Source of the DNA: Martensiomyces pterosporus
Lineage: Eukaryota; Kickxellomycota; Kickxellomycetes; Kickxellales; Kickxellaceae
Assembly (NCBI GenBank): GCA_025201845.1
Contig: MU603956.1
Location: 97,826 to 161,825, forward strand
DNA length: 64,000 nucleotides
Reading direction: 5' to 3'
The position numbers and the translations under genes are program-made. A model generated the notes under the pieces. That model did no database searches. It was not told where the DNA came from and saw nothing but the letters and a program-made list of their open reading frames with translations. Positions 21,713-31,875 of the stretch are shown one piece after another. Numbering within the stretch: the stretch's first letter is position 1; each line of letters opens with the position of its first letter.

Positions 21713-22106
21713 TCGAGCTTTCCTTCACAAAGATTACATTTGACACGGCAGCCATTCTTTCACAGCCGCCCTTATCTTCACCCGCTGACTGCCCTAGTAT
21801 ACAAAATATACACTGCCTTTCATCTATAGCTTGGTGGCTTATTACTAAGTGCCAATTGACTAGTCTAAACAAAAATGCAGTGAGTATATTCCAGTATATT
21901 TCCACAGCAGCATATTTTCCTATACACTTCCATTGCACATAACAAAAGTATCCTGCGCCAGTTGCAAACCTAAAGCGTATTGCAACCCAGAACTAGCCAT
22001 TTTCTTCTGACTACTAATAGGCTGGTATATAAGCCTATTAGCTGAGAGCATTAGGGAAGAGAAGCGACTAGACATATATTATTCCTGGTTCCCATCTATT
22101 CCTACA
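21713..22106. other. Intergenic region between secreted paralogs B and C
   Basis: 394 bp of AT-rich sequence containing the promoter of the gene at 22107. No gene seen. Confidence 0.4.
22026..22032 (+). promoter_or_regulatory. TATA box of glycine-rich secreted gene C
   Basis: TATATAA 81 bp upstream of the ATG at 22107. Confidence 0.5.
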
Positions 22107-23384
22107 ATGCAAGCAAACGTCCTCTTCCTTCTAGCCTACAATATCCTGCTTCAAGGAGCATTTACTCCTGTCAGTGCTGATGCGGAAGGTAAATATGCTC
22201 AGTCTGTAGAGGGCGTTAACCGGGACATACTACCTACAATCCAAAACCCGTGGAGTCTCGCTCCACCACTTAGCGTGTTTAGCTATGTCGCTTGCCAGAT
22301 TGCTTCTCGGCTTGAAGACGAACTCGAGGGAATTGGCAGTGAAACCGAGTCGGAAATGTCATGTCCTTTCCCCAGCTCATCGCCGTCTAGTTCATCATCC
22401 AGTTCTGCTACGTCTAGCAGTGGCTCTTCCACTTCCCCAACTAGCTCGTCAACATCTGTAACCAGTAGCTCTGGCACCAGCCCAAGCTCATCGTCCACAA
22501 CTGGCTCGTCCACTGGAACTAGCAGCTCGTCCACTGGTACTAGCAGCTCGTCCACTGGCACCAGCAGCTCTTCCACTGGCACCAGCAGCTCTTCCACTGG
22601 CACCAGTAGCTCTTCCACTGGCACCAGCAGCTCTTCCACTGGTACTAGCAGCTCGTCCACTGGTACTAGCACTTCTTCTTCCGCCCCCACATCCACTTCA
22701 TCCACCACCACCACCAGCTCATCTAGCTCCAGTACAACCCCTCCTACTATTGGTGTTACTGCCACTGCTACTGGCAGTGTTGGTGCCACTGTCCGTGTAG
22801 CCCACCCAAGCTTTAGCAGCGAGTATTATAAGCGCGACATCGCTCATCAGATGAGTGTTGAGCGCCAAGGAGTGCTGCCTACACTCTCAGGCAACGGTGT
22901 CGCCCTAGGCAGCATTGTTATTGGCGGCGGCTTGCTGCCTGCACTCACACTTGGTGGAATTATCGGCGGTGGCAACAACGGATTTGCCCTTGGCGGTTCG
23001 GCTACTGTTGCTGGTGGAGGAATAATATTGCCCTCGGTTTCCATTGGAGGCGGTGCAAGCGCTGTTATTAATCCATTCCTTATCAGCGGCACTGTTATTA
23101 ATCCAATGCTTATCAACGGCGCTGCATCGGGCACTATCTTTGAGGGCGGAGCGCTAAGTGGCTTGGTCCCAACTGTCGCAGCAGGTGCTAGCATCAGTGG
23201 CTTGGGCGGACTAATGGTTTCACCCACCATCAACGGCCTCCTTGCTGGAGACGCTGGCGCATCGGTATCGGTTGGGTATGCCGGGTTAATCCTACCTTCG
23301 TCGTCGTTTGTTGCCAACGTTGGCGGCAACTTTGACTTTGCCCTGAGTAACACTCCCCAGCCTACGTCAACCACAACTCACTGA
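22107..23384 (+). CDS. Glycine-rich secreted protein C with central Ser/Thr repeats
   Basis: A single exon, 425 aa. The signal peptide (MQANVLFLLAYNILLQGAF) is followed by a short acidic segment. A Ser/Thr-rich region comes next, with a 7-residue unit (STGTSSS) repeated about eight times, then YYKRD and SVERQ, possible processing sites. The C-terminal half is the glycine-rich module shared with the genes at 19165 and 20562 (VLPTLSGNGVALGSIVIGGG, LPALTLGGIIGGG, LGGSATVAGGG, VGYAGLILPSSSFVANVGGN). Here the Ser/Thr stalk is N-terminal to the module, the opposite order from protein A. The function is unknown. Ser/Thr density makes heavy O-mannosylation likely. Confidence 0.8.
   Translation: MQANVLFLLAYNILLQGAFTPVSADAEGKYAQSVEGVNRDILPTIQNPWSLAPPLSVFSYVACQIASRLEDELEGIGSETESEMSCPFPSSSPSSSSSSSATSSSGSSTSPTSSSTSVTSSSGTSPSSSSTTGSSTGTSSSSTGTSSSSTGTSSSSTGTSSSSTGTSSSSTGTSSSSTGTSSSSTGTSTSSSAPTSTSSTTTTSSSSSSTTPPTIGVTATATGSVGATVRVAHPSFSSEYYKRDIAHQMSVERQGVLPTLSGNGVALGSIVIGGGLLPALTLGGIIGGGNNGFALGGSATVAGGGIILPSVSIGGGASAVINPFLISGTVINPMLINGAASGTIFEGGALSGLVPTVAAGASISGLGGLMVSPTINGLLAGDAGASVSVGYAGLILPSSSFVANVGGNFDFALSNTPQPTSTTTH
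22508..22675 (+). repeat. 21-bp tandem repeat encoding STGTSSS
   Basis: In-frame units such as TCCACTGGCACCAGCAGCTCT, about eight copies with mostly synonymous differences, inside secreted protein C. Confidence 0.8.
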
Positions 23385-24128
23385 AAAGAGCTGCATGCCA
23401 TGGCGTCTGGCCCGAATCGAGCATTCCGCCCACAGTGGCCTGGCGAGACCTCTTTCTACTTCATATGCATCTAGCACATTCCTCTTTCTCTTTCCTCCCT
23501 TCTCCTTTCCCACTACCTCGCTCCCAGCTGCGCACATATGTCAGCCATGGAGCGGGTGAGGGCTTCTCGAACCATGTAGCTTATTCTGGCACCCCAGCTT
23601 CATTCTACTTTTGCTGCACGGTTCGACAATAAACTTCTCCGTAAAAAGCAGGGTGCACGGTGCTTTACGTGGTACATGCGATGCCCAGTCCAGCCCTGGG
23701 TTCCAAAAAAAAACAACTGATTCTGGCACCATTAGCAAAATCACGCATCACGCGGAGACGCAATAATGAGGACTGGGGGGGTTCCGCATGTGCCCTAATA
23801 TTCCAAAGGCCTGCAGAATCACCACACTGCGGTTACGCACATCACGCCATGGCATCCTTTCCGTCCACTATTCCTTTAGTGCTCACGTGCTCTGTGGAAT
23901 ACTGCTTGCGTGCTTGCGGCACTGGGATTAGGGTGGTGCGTCCAAGACACGAATAAATGCGAGCGAGCATGCTGGCCCCGGCGCTCTCGCCATCCACCAC
24001 AGCCATCTTTTCCTTTTCACTCGCACTTTGTATTTGCCTTGTTCTCTACTATCGTATTCCCGCTATCGCTTCTATTTCTACACCGCGCTCAATCGCTACG
24101 CCGACACAAGCCCTAAAGCCACGACATC
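23385..24128. other. Intergenic: end of secreted island and promoter of the 77-aa gene
   Basis: AATAAA at 23628-23633 is a likely polyadenylation signal for protein C. The right part is pyrimidine-rich (24000-24090) and should be the promoter and leader of the following gene. No other gene seen. Confidence 0.45.
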
Positions 24129-24362
24129 ATGACTCTTCCCGTAAAGGCCAAGTCCGCTGGAGCAGCCACCAAGGAGCACCACATCTCGCGCAACGGAGGC
24201 GATTCGCGCGGCCTCCCCAAGAAGGAGGGCGCCGGCAAGCACAACTGGGGCAAGGAGGGCCACGACGATGAGGAGGCCCTTGGAACCTCGCCTGTCTCGC
24301 AGCCAAAGATCCAGACTCTGGACGCTAAGGCGTTCGAGGCAGCAAAGAAGGCGGCCGAATAA
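24129..24362 (+). CDS. Small HABP4/STF2-like RNA- or ribosome-associated protein, 77 aa
   Basis: A single exon. The central segment DSRGLPKKEGAGKHNWGKEG matches the KK-x-GAG-x-HNWG signature of the HABP4/PAI-RBP1 family. It also resembles the short yeast proteins Stf2 and Tma10. In those families the motif region binds RNA or ribosomes, or is linked to stress and desiccation tolerance. The protein is very basic and polar and is probably disordered, with an acidic DDEE after the motif and an Ala/Lys helix at the end. A strong pyrimidine-rich leader suggests good expression. Which of the two families is closer cannot be decided without a search. Confidence 0.75.
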   Translation: MTLPVKAKSAGAATKEHHISRNGGDSRGLPKKEGAGKHNWGKEGHDDEEALGTSPVSQPKIQTLDAKAFEAAKKAAE

Positions 24363-27300
24363 AGCAGCCCTTTGAAAATTACATTCGCTAGGTTCCGCAC
24401 ACACCTTACACACCTCTACCCACCCCCTGTTTGATATAGCGACATTGTATCAGAAGCCCTCTTTTTATTGGCACAAAGAACCACAAAATAAAGTACTCTA
24501 CCACCCCCTCGTCGTCTGCCAAACTACTTTTCAAATGCAAACTCAAACTTCGTCTCTCTGGCATAACCGGGCAGTCTGGGGGTTGAGCTCATGGCAGCAG
24601 CATGCGCTCTGTACTGCTTGGTCTCTAGCAACCGCAGCTTGTGCGTACTGCGGCCCTCCTTTAGCTTTCTAGCATCGCCATGTGTGCAATCAGAGTAGCC
24701 CGCCAGTGCAACAGAGAAGGGGGGAAGAGCAGAAGGCTGACGTCACCAGCAGATGCACAGTAGCAGCAGCACATGCCCCCTGTGCCCAGCTGACGGCATT
24801 GAGCTGGGAGGGGCGAGCGTGTACACTAGGGTGTTCTTGGAGAGAGCGTGCACAACAACGCTCGCGGCGCACACTTGCCCTCTCTTCCCTCCTCTGCGCC
24901 GCTGTGGTTGTTTGTCCGAGCCGCATTGTTTATTTCTTATTGTTCCTTATCTAAAGTCGATGGTGGCTGGGTGGGTGTTATAGTATCATATACACAACGT
25001 TTTCATCGCCCGCGCTGTCTGCTTCGCCTTAATGCCAGAAGAGATCATGCGCTCAAGGGGCAGGCGCGTGTGCAGGTGCACTGCCGCTACAGGCACCTTT
25101 TTTATTACGCAAGTGCTGTCATGCCTCTGTGAGTACCAAGGGCGTGCAGAATCGTAAGCAGAACTGCAGAGAGCCTTGTTTAGCAGCAGTGGAAGCCAGA
25201 AAGCAAAAATGCACTTGCACTTGCCCAAGGCAGACTTGGCTGCTGTAAGCAGAGGGAAAGGGGGCACAGGGTACCGCTGCAGCTTGAAATGGCAGGGTGC
25301 GCCCCTTGTTGCACAAAGCATAGCGGCAAGGAGCCAAGGCGGATCTGCCTGCTCGTGTCCTGGATTGTTTTTTCTTTTGTATTGTGCATGCTCGCACGAC
25401 AACGACAATACATGGACATTGCATGCTGCAATGCCTGGTAATTGTTTAAACAGCAAGAATCGACCTTGGCTTGCAGCCTTTATCCTTGTTTTAAGTGTAT
25501 ACGTGATGAGTGTGCAAGTGCATGTACTGTGTAAATGACCACATGCAGGAGACACTGTACATGCGCTGTTTCTACGTTACTGCTGCCATCCTCTACGCAC
25601 AATCCATTCCTTTTTGCCTGGCAGCATGTATGCAATTGCTCACCTGCTGTATGTGCACTTTACATGCTCTGGATGCAAGGTGAGCCCCTTGTCATCTCCG
25701 GCGGCGAGGCCGCCAATGCCTTTTCTATTTTTACGAAATGACTACGACGCATCGGCGGTCTTTTCTTTCGCCATGCGCACCTGATGTCTTTTCGCTGTCA
25801 TTGTCTTTTTCTTCTGCATGGACACGGGGGCGGACAGGAGTAGCCTGCCGAAGGCTACGGCTTGGTATCCGCTCACGGCTCGATGACCTCGTTCTGCTTG
25901 TCGGGTTTGAAGGCTCTGTTGAACCGGGTTTGTTTGCATGCTTGAGCTGGCGGTGAACGAAAGGGCGGCGGAAGCACTGGTGTGTGCTTTCACATCTGCC
26001 GCACAAGAATGGTGTTTGTCTGCGGCTGGTGATTTGGACATGCACAGATGCCATGCGGCGTGAGCGCGCTACGCTTGAGGGGATTATTCTCATCTGCGCA
26101 ACCCATGTGGCAGGTGGGTGCTGCAAAAGGACATTCTACGGCATGAGCAGCACCGGGCGCTCCACATGGACAGGCTGCATGCTTGTGCTTGCGCCGACAA
26201 AACACCACCATTCCATTCCACTCTATTGCCCTCACATTTTGCCCTTTGCGTGAATATATTTTAATCTGCGCAATTGTTATTTTCGAAAAGCGGGGAGCAC
26301 AGGGTCTTGGTGTTGTGATGCTGGCGCATTGGTAGAAACACGGGACCTTCAGGCAGAATAACATGCAGCTGAAGGGAGCAACCTTGCAACTGTGGCAATG
26401 TGACTGCCAATTGTTCTGCTGCAGGATTAAGCAGCGCGCAAGCAGGAGGCAGTGCTGAGAATAGGGAAGAGGGGGACCCACAGGCGCACATGCGGCAGCG
26501 GTCTAGGCGCATCGATTCATCTTCACATGCGCCGCTGAGGTTTCGCTGCTTGAAACCTGAATAACACCGAACAGGAGCGAGAGCAGGAGCAGGAGCAGGA
26601 GTAGGAGAGAGGAGTATCGCGGCGTATTCGATACAGTAGAAAGACAACCTGCAAATGACTGGCGTAGGCGGACCTTGTGTAGGATACCGGGATTTTCGCT
26701 CGCTCTACCTAGAATTCTTTCCGTGACACGCGGTACCACAGGAGACAGACAAGCAAGGAGGGTAGTGTATGGCCACTATTGTCTGCTTTGTATGCCGGCA
26801 GTTTGGCATTCTCTGCCTGTGCGTTGCCATTGGCTTTGTCTTGTTTTTTTTTTTTTGCGCCAGCGAAGGATTATGTTCCATATATATCCTGCATTCTGAC
26901 ACGGTGGATAATAGCCTCGCGACTTGCAGGGATTCGCAAATGCAGTGTTATGAAGGCGCATCTCGCCAGTCCTAACATTTTCTTTGGCTGGGGCGGTTGG
27001 GCACAGGTCGTCGCCCCACCTCTCTTTCATTATGCAGTGCCGAGCAAAAGACGAGTGCACTGAATAAGCAATGCAATGCTCTCTCTCTGGATCAGCTTGT
27101 GTCGATCAGCGCCTGGCAGCCCATGCCGCTCTCTGCCTTTGCGCCCTGCGGCAGACCTGCGTATCAACAACAGAGCATGCGCGTTCCACTGGCTATACAA
27201 TAGGCACACAAGCGTGCTGCATATTTACTCCTTTTGGAATGCCAGCGATGCGCGGTGGGCGTAAATTAGCGGAGCTTTGTGCACAAATGGACTTGAAGAC

Positions 27301-27892
27301 GGCCAAGGAAGCACCCAACCACTCCTAGCGCCTCTCGGCAGCTGCAGAAAGAGCCACAGAAGACATGCCTTGTGGATTGCTGGTGGGGCCATTGGCCTGC
27401 GCACTTGCGTCTTCCACAAACAATGCACACGACATGCACAAGATAGAAGCGATGGGCGCGGAGCAGGTGTGCAAAACGTGAATGCACTCGTATAAGGCAA
27501 CGCGGTGTTCTCGCTAGCGAGCGTAATGATGTGATGCCATGCGATGCAGGTGCAGTGCGACACGATAGGGGGGGTATGGCTCATAGATGAGGTGGCTACA
27601 ACCGCCGACATGTTTCAGCAGGCGCTATTGTTCGCTGGATCAGTTGGGGAGGACATCGTGTGCTCCACTCGGCTCCTGGCTCTGAAATCCCGCCTCACCA
27701 GCTCAGGCCCTGTGCTGTTTTGTAGGAGGATCAGCAATAGCGCAGGCGCATGCCAGCAAAAGGAGGGCGCTGTCTATTCTTGTCTATTTCCTATTTGACA
27801 TCGCACTCGGCACACGCTGTTAGGATTAATGCGGGACTGCGTGCTAGTGCTGGTTGGATATTTGCATGCAAGCACATCACACGCGCCTCCCC

Positions 27893-28113
27893 GTTCTGTA
27901 AGCGTGCTTGAGTGCAATTTGCACGTCTGTTGAGGGAGGAAAGGAAAAGCTGGCTGGCGTGCTCTGGTTATCATGCACACACATCGATTAGACAAGGAGC
28001 AAAGCCAGCCAAACAACAGCGGCCACTACACCCCATTACTGGGGAACAATGGAGGGTCCGCTTCCCTCTCTGCCCATTCGTAATATTCTTTACCAGCCAT
28101 TATTTGGGTGCTT
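27893..28113 (+). repeat. 221-bp direct repeat, left copy (beside gap)
   Basis: Identical as far as I can read to 28124-28344, at a constant offset of 231, and ending exactly at the first N. Confidence 0.9.
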
Positions 28114-28123
28114 NNNNNNNNNN
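28114..28123. other. Assembly gap (10 N)
   Basis: Ten undetermined bases of round length join two contigs. The flanks are the same 221 bp, so the gap is probably a missed overlap. Confidence 0.97.
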
Positions 28124-28344
28124 GTTCTGTAAGCGTGCTTGAGTGCAATTTGCACGTCTGTTGAGGGAGGAAAGGAAAAGCTGGCTGGCGTGCTCTGGTT
28201 ATCATGCACACACATCGATTAGACAAGGAGCAAAGCCAGCCAAACAACAGCGGCCACTACACCCCATTACTGGGGAACAATGGAGGGTCCGCTTCCCTCT
28301 CTGCCCATTCGTAATATTCTTTACCAGCCATTATTTGGGTGCTT
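28124..28344 (+). repeat. 221-bp direct repeat, right copy (beside gap)
   Basis: Starts at the first base after the N run. Same sequence as 27893-28113. Confidence 0.9.
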
Positions 28345-31300
28345 ATGCCCAAGAACAGAGAAATCAGCGACACTGGGCATGCACAGCGGTTTGGGCAGTT
28401 CCTTTTAGATGGCAATATCTAGCAAATCAGCGAGCTCAGTTGCTGCAAAGGGCGAGCCTTGGGGAAGGAAGCAAGCAAAGAATGCACTGTCTACATTTGT
28501 GCTCTTTGTCCAAGCGCGCAACAAAAGAACCCAGCTTTGTATAGCATTTACTGCGCCCACAAGCGGTGCGCTTGTTCTAACTCGGTGCCCCTCCCCACAC
28601 GCTCCGCTGAGATCGGCGTAGATAGTGGGAGGACGCTCGGCAGACACGCTATCCTGCTCTGGAATGCGAGTACAGTCGGATGGGCATGCTAATACATGTA
28701 GCAGATGTATGTTGTGCATGGCAGTATGTGCGTAGAAATTGGGTGTCCTGCTGGATACGCGGTGCACATGCCTGAGAGAGCACGGCGGCACAGTACCCGC
28801 ACATTACTGCGTGGGAGAAATACACGGTCATACCGGCTCTATGCGGCGCCCCTCCACTCCACACGGACGCTAAGGAAACATGGCAGCAGAATGAGCAGTA
28901 CAGCCAAGCGCACAGGCTACAAAGGCGCAAATAACACGCCTTTGGCCGACCACAAAGCAGCGGCGATGCGCAGGCAGAGACAAAGCAGAAGAGACGCACT
29001 GGGTAACAATGAGTGCGTGCGGCGTGCTTGAGCGCTGCAAGAGAGTGAGAGCGGGGACAGCGGATGGCGAAAGATAGGCGCGGCATGGTGCGGGAGACGG
29101 TGACTGTAATAATGAAATAGTCCCACCCCTTTTTCTCCTCCCTGCCCACCCCTTGTAGCCAACCCTCTCCGGAGCGTCGATGAGCAATTGATGAGGGCCG
29201 ATAACAACATGGCCAGCGGTGATTGGCACGAAGACGTCCCTGCACTCCTCCGTTTTCTCTTGCTGGCGACAATTGTTCGCAAATTTTCTGGCTTCCCTTT
29301 GTTCGAGCGCATGTGCATGTTTCCTTGGGCGCCGCTAGCCCCCGCCCTTTGTCTCACATCTGGCGGTGCTCTATTTACATTTTGCCGGCCAAAGCAAAGG
29401 GATGTGTCTCGCCTCACCTCTCCTTCCGATCCCGCAACTGCTGGAATGAACCTGTGCCGCCAGTCTTGAGCATCGCGTGTGAATAATGCAAACACGGGCA
29501 GCCATGAATGGGTGTCATGGCCAATTGAGCAAAACCGTGCTGAGCATGTGTGGCTGGCCAGGTGTGCTTGGTGAATGCAAGGTGGATCAGGAGATGTGAG
29601 AGACATGTGTTTGCCTGTGAATATGCCTACGACCTGTGTCAAGTATGCTGGACATATCTCAGAGGGGTTTAGGCGTTTCTTGGCAGCTGAGAGCAGGTGC
29701 ACACATAATACCCACACGTACACGCACACACAGGCGCACACTCGGCGGTTACCGCCAGGTCATCGCCCACCCTCTCTTTCGCATTTGCTTGGCACACAGG
29801 GATGAGTGGCATTCACTTTCAGCCTTGTGTAACGCGCGGGATGCGTCTGCATCGCTTCCACATACACTCGCTTCTTGTCTCAGCTCCGCCATGGGATAAC
29901 TAGCCATTGCTATTGCAGTCAATGGCATACGGCATGGTGATGCGGGCCGCACAATCGATGTCGAGTGAAAGAAGGCGCTCTGCAGAGACTTGGATGCGAA
30001 TCGGCCAGCCAGCCAGCCAGCCAGCCTCGCTAAGAAAAAGCGCAGACCCCGTGTATGCTGCCAGGCTTTGAGATCTCATGCGAGGTACACTACTAGTATA
30101 GCAGATGACTTCATGTGGCGAACCAGAGACCGCAAAACAATGCAACTTGCCATACACCCAGAGCACCCAAACTACATTGCCCTAGGTGATTTTTTGGGCG
30201 CATCTTGTGGTGCCTTTCAACAACGAAAACCCTTGCCCATCCTTGCATAAGAGGAGAGTCGACCAAGAGTTGCCAAATGCGTGTCTCGGCTTCCACGGCC
30301 TGGCTGTGGCGCTTCCTGGCTCCACGCCCTTTGTTGTTTGTAGTTGCTTTTGGGGAGCAATCCGAGCATATCCTGAGCGCACAAAAGCGGGCTTCCGGTG
30401 CACACTGGGCGCACTGATCTGGTCGTACACTGGACACAGTTCGCTTTGCTTTTCCTGCTGCTGCCTGGTCCAGAGATTGGGATCATGCCGCATGAAGACA
30501 ACAGTGCAAGAGCGGCATCATCGGCACACTGATACCAGCACACTGACACATGCAGTGTGTCCAGTGGAAAGCAGCAGGGGAGTGTATGTATGTATGTACA
30601 TCGCTGCTGGGCACCGACCCCATGGAGCTGCGCTTTCTCTGAGCCAGACCCACTTGGTTTCCTGCGGTGGGTGGCACTGGGATCCTGCTGCTACTGCTGC
30701 TCCTTTCCCTGGTCGATTTGTCGATTCATCAACCACATCGCATCGCCAGGCTTGGCACCACACGGTCCAGGTCGCCACCGCTCTTCCCTGGCTTGGGGAA
30801 CTCCATGCGTGCTCTCATGGATGGCGGCAAGGGAGGGTAGCTTGCCCCGGGGGAGGTAGCGCATATCGCGTTTTGTTTTATTTTTTGCACGCTATTTCAT
30901 GGCTGGAGCTCACCCGTGCATGCTTGCTGCAATGCGCACTTTGTTCGTTCACTCCATTCGCCAGGGAAAAAAAGCAATCCCTCGTCCGCGCCTTTTGCAT
31001 TTTCTCGTGCGCAGATGCGAGTCCCTCATCGTCCCATCATGCCATTCCCTCTTGCCGGCGCTTGTCCTTGGCTCGTCTGGATATCGATATCGATCTGAGC
31101 ACGCCTTTCGGCTGCCGCCTGGAAAATCGAGGGGAGAGGGTTTCGCACACACCCCCGCCATCCCGCCGACCACCACTCCCCTTTTTTCCTTTGGCCTGCT
31201 GGAACAACCAGCTGGGCTGCGATTGGCTGTTCTACGCCGCCTTTGTAGGGCGGAAGAACGGAAGGCGCCCAGCGTCTCAGCAGTGTGCTGGTGTGTCACC

Positions 31301-31459
31301 AACCCGTCTTCCCCACCCACCCACCCCCTCCCAGTTATTTGCTGGCGTGCAAGAACGAGGCTGTACGAAGCGCGCGAAGCGGGGGGCTGGGCAGGCGATG
31401 GAAAGCGCGTGAGCGCATTTCAGAGCCTGGAAATAGCAAGGCACGCCTCGTTGCCTGCT

Positions 31460-31465
31460 TATAAA
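31460..31465 (+). promoter_or_regulatory. TATA box of the CBM21/PP1-subunit gene
   Basis: TATAAA in a clean context, followed by about 400 nt of C/T-rich leader up to the ATG at 31876. The implied 5' leader is long unless it contains an intron. Confidence 0.4.
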
Positions 31466-31875
31466 GACGTTGGACGTCTCCGCTGCCGCTCCGCCTCCCT
31501 ACGACCCCTTTCTTTTCTACAAGAACACACCACTCCACACTCACATACCTACAACGATCCACACCGCATTCACATCCTCACTCTCTGTACCTTATACCTC
31601 GCTATATATATTTGTTTCTACCCTTTCCGTACTCTATCCGTGCTCCCTCTGTCTGTCTGCTCCTTTCTGCCTTCTCTTGCCCACCACTACCAGTCTGATC
31701 CCACTCCCTCTGCACTATTTGCCACTCCTCTTTATTATAAACAGAGCGCCATCTCCCCTTTATTCTTCGGCTCTATTTGCCTCGTATGTAAAAAAAAGAA
31801 ACTTCCCTGCTCGCTCTCTGAACAGCCATCTAAACACAGCACACTGCCTTATACACACAAAAGGCTATCCTCATC

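Larger units (their letters stand above)
24363..31875. other. 7.5-kb stretch without a recognisable gene
   Basis: The largest gene-poor stretch in the window. Open frames are short or long by chance, with Cys/Trp/His-rich nonsense composition, and none shows a domain or signal peptide I trust. AATAAA at 24487-24492 may end the 77-aa gene. The stretch contains (CCAG)n at about 30004-30027, a GGAGCA-type purine repeat near 26575-26610, and CA-rich patches near 29700-29745. It also holds the assembly gap with its duplicated flanks. The last ~420 bp are the TATA box and pyrimidine-rich leader of the CBM21 gene. Confidence 0.5.

Noticed and set aside
25000..31000. Search for CRISPR arrays, insertion sequences or a transposon
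   Set aside because: No regularly spaced repeats, terminal inverted repeats or transposase-like frames could be seen; the only large repeat is the pair flanking the assembly gap.
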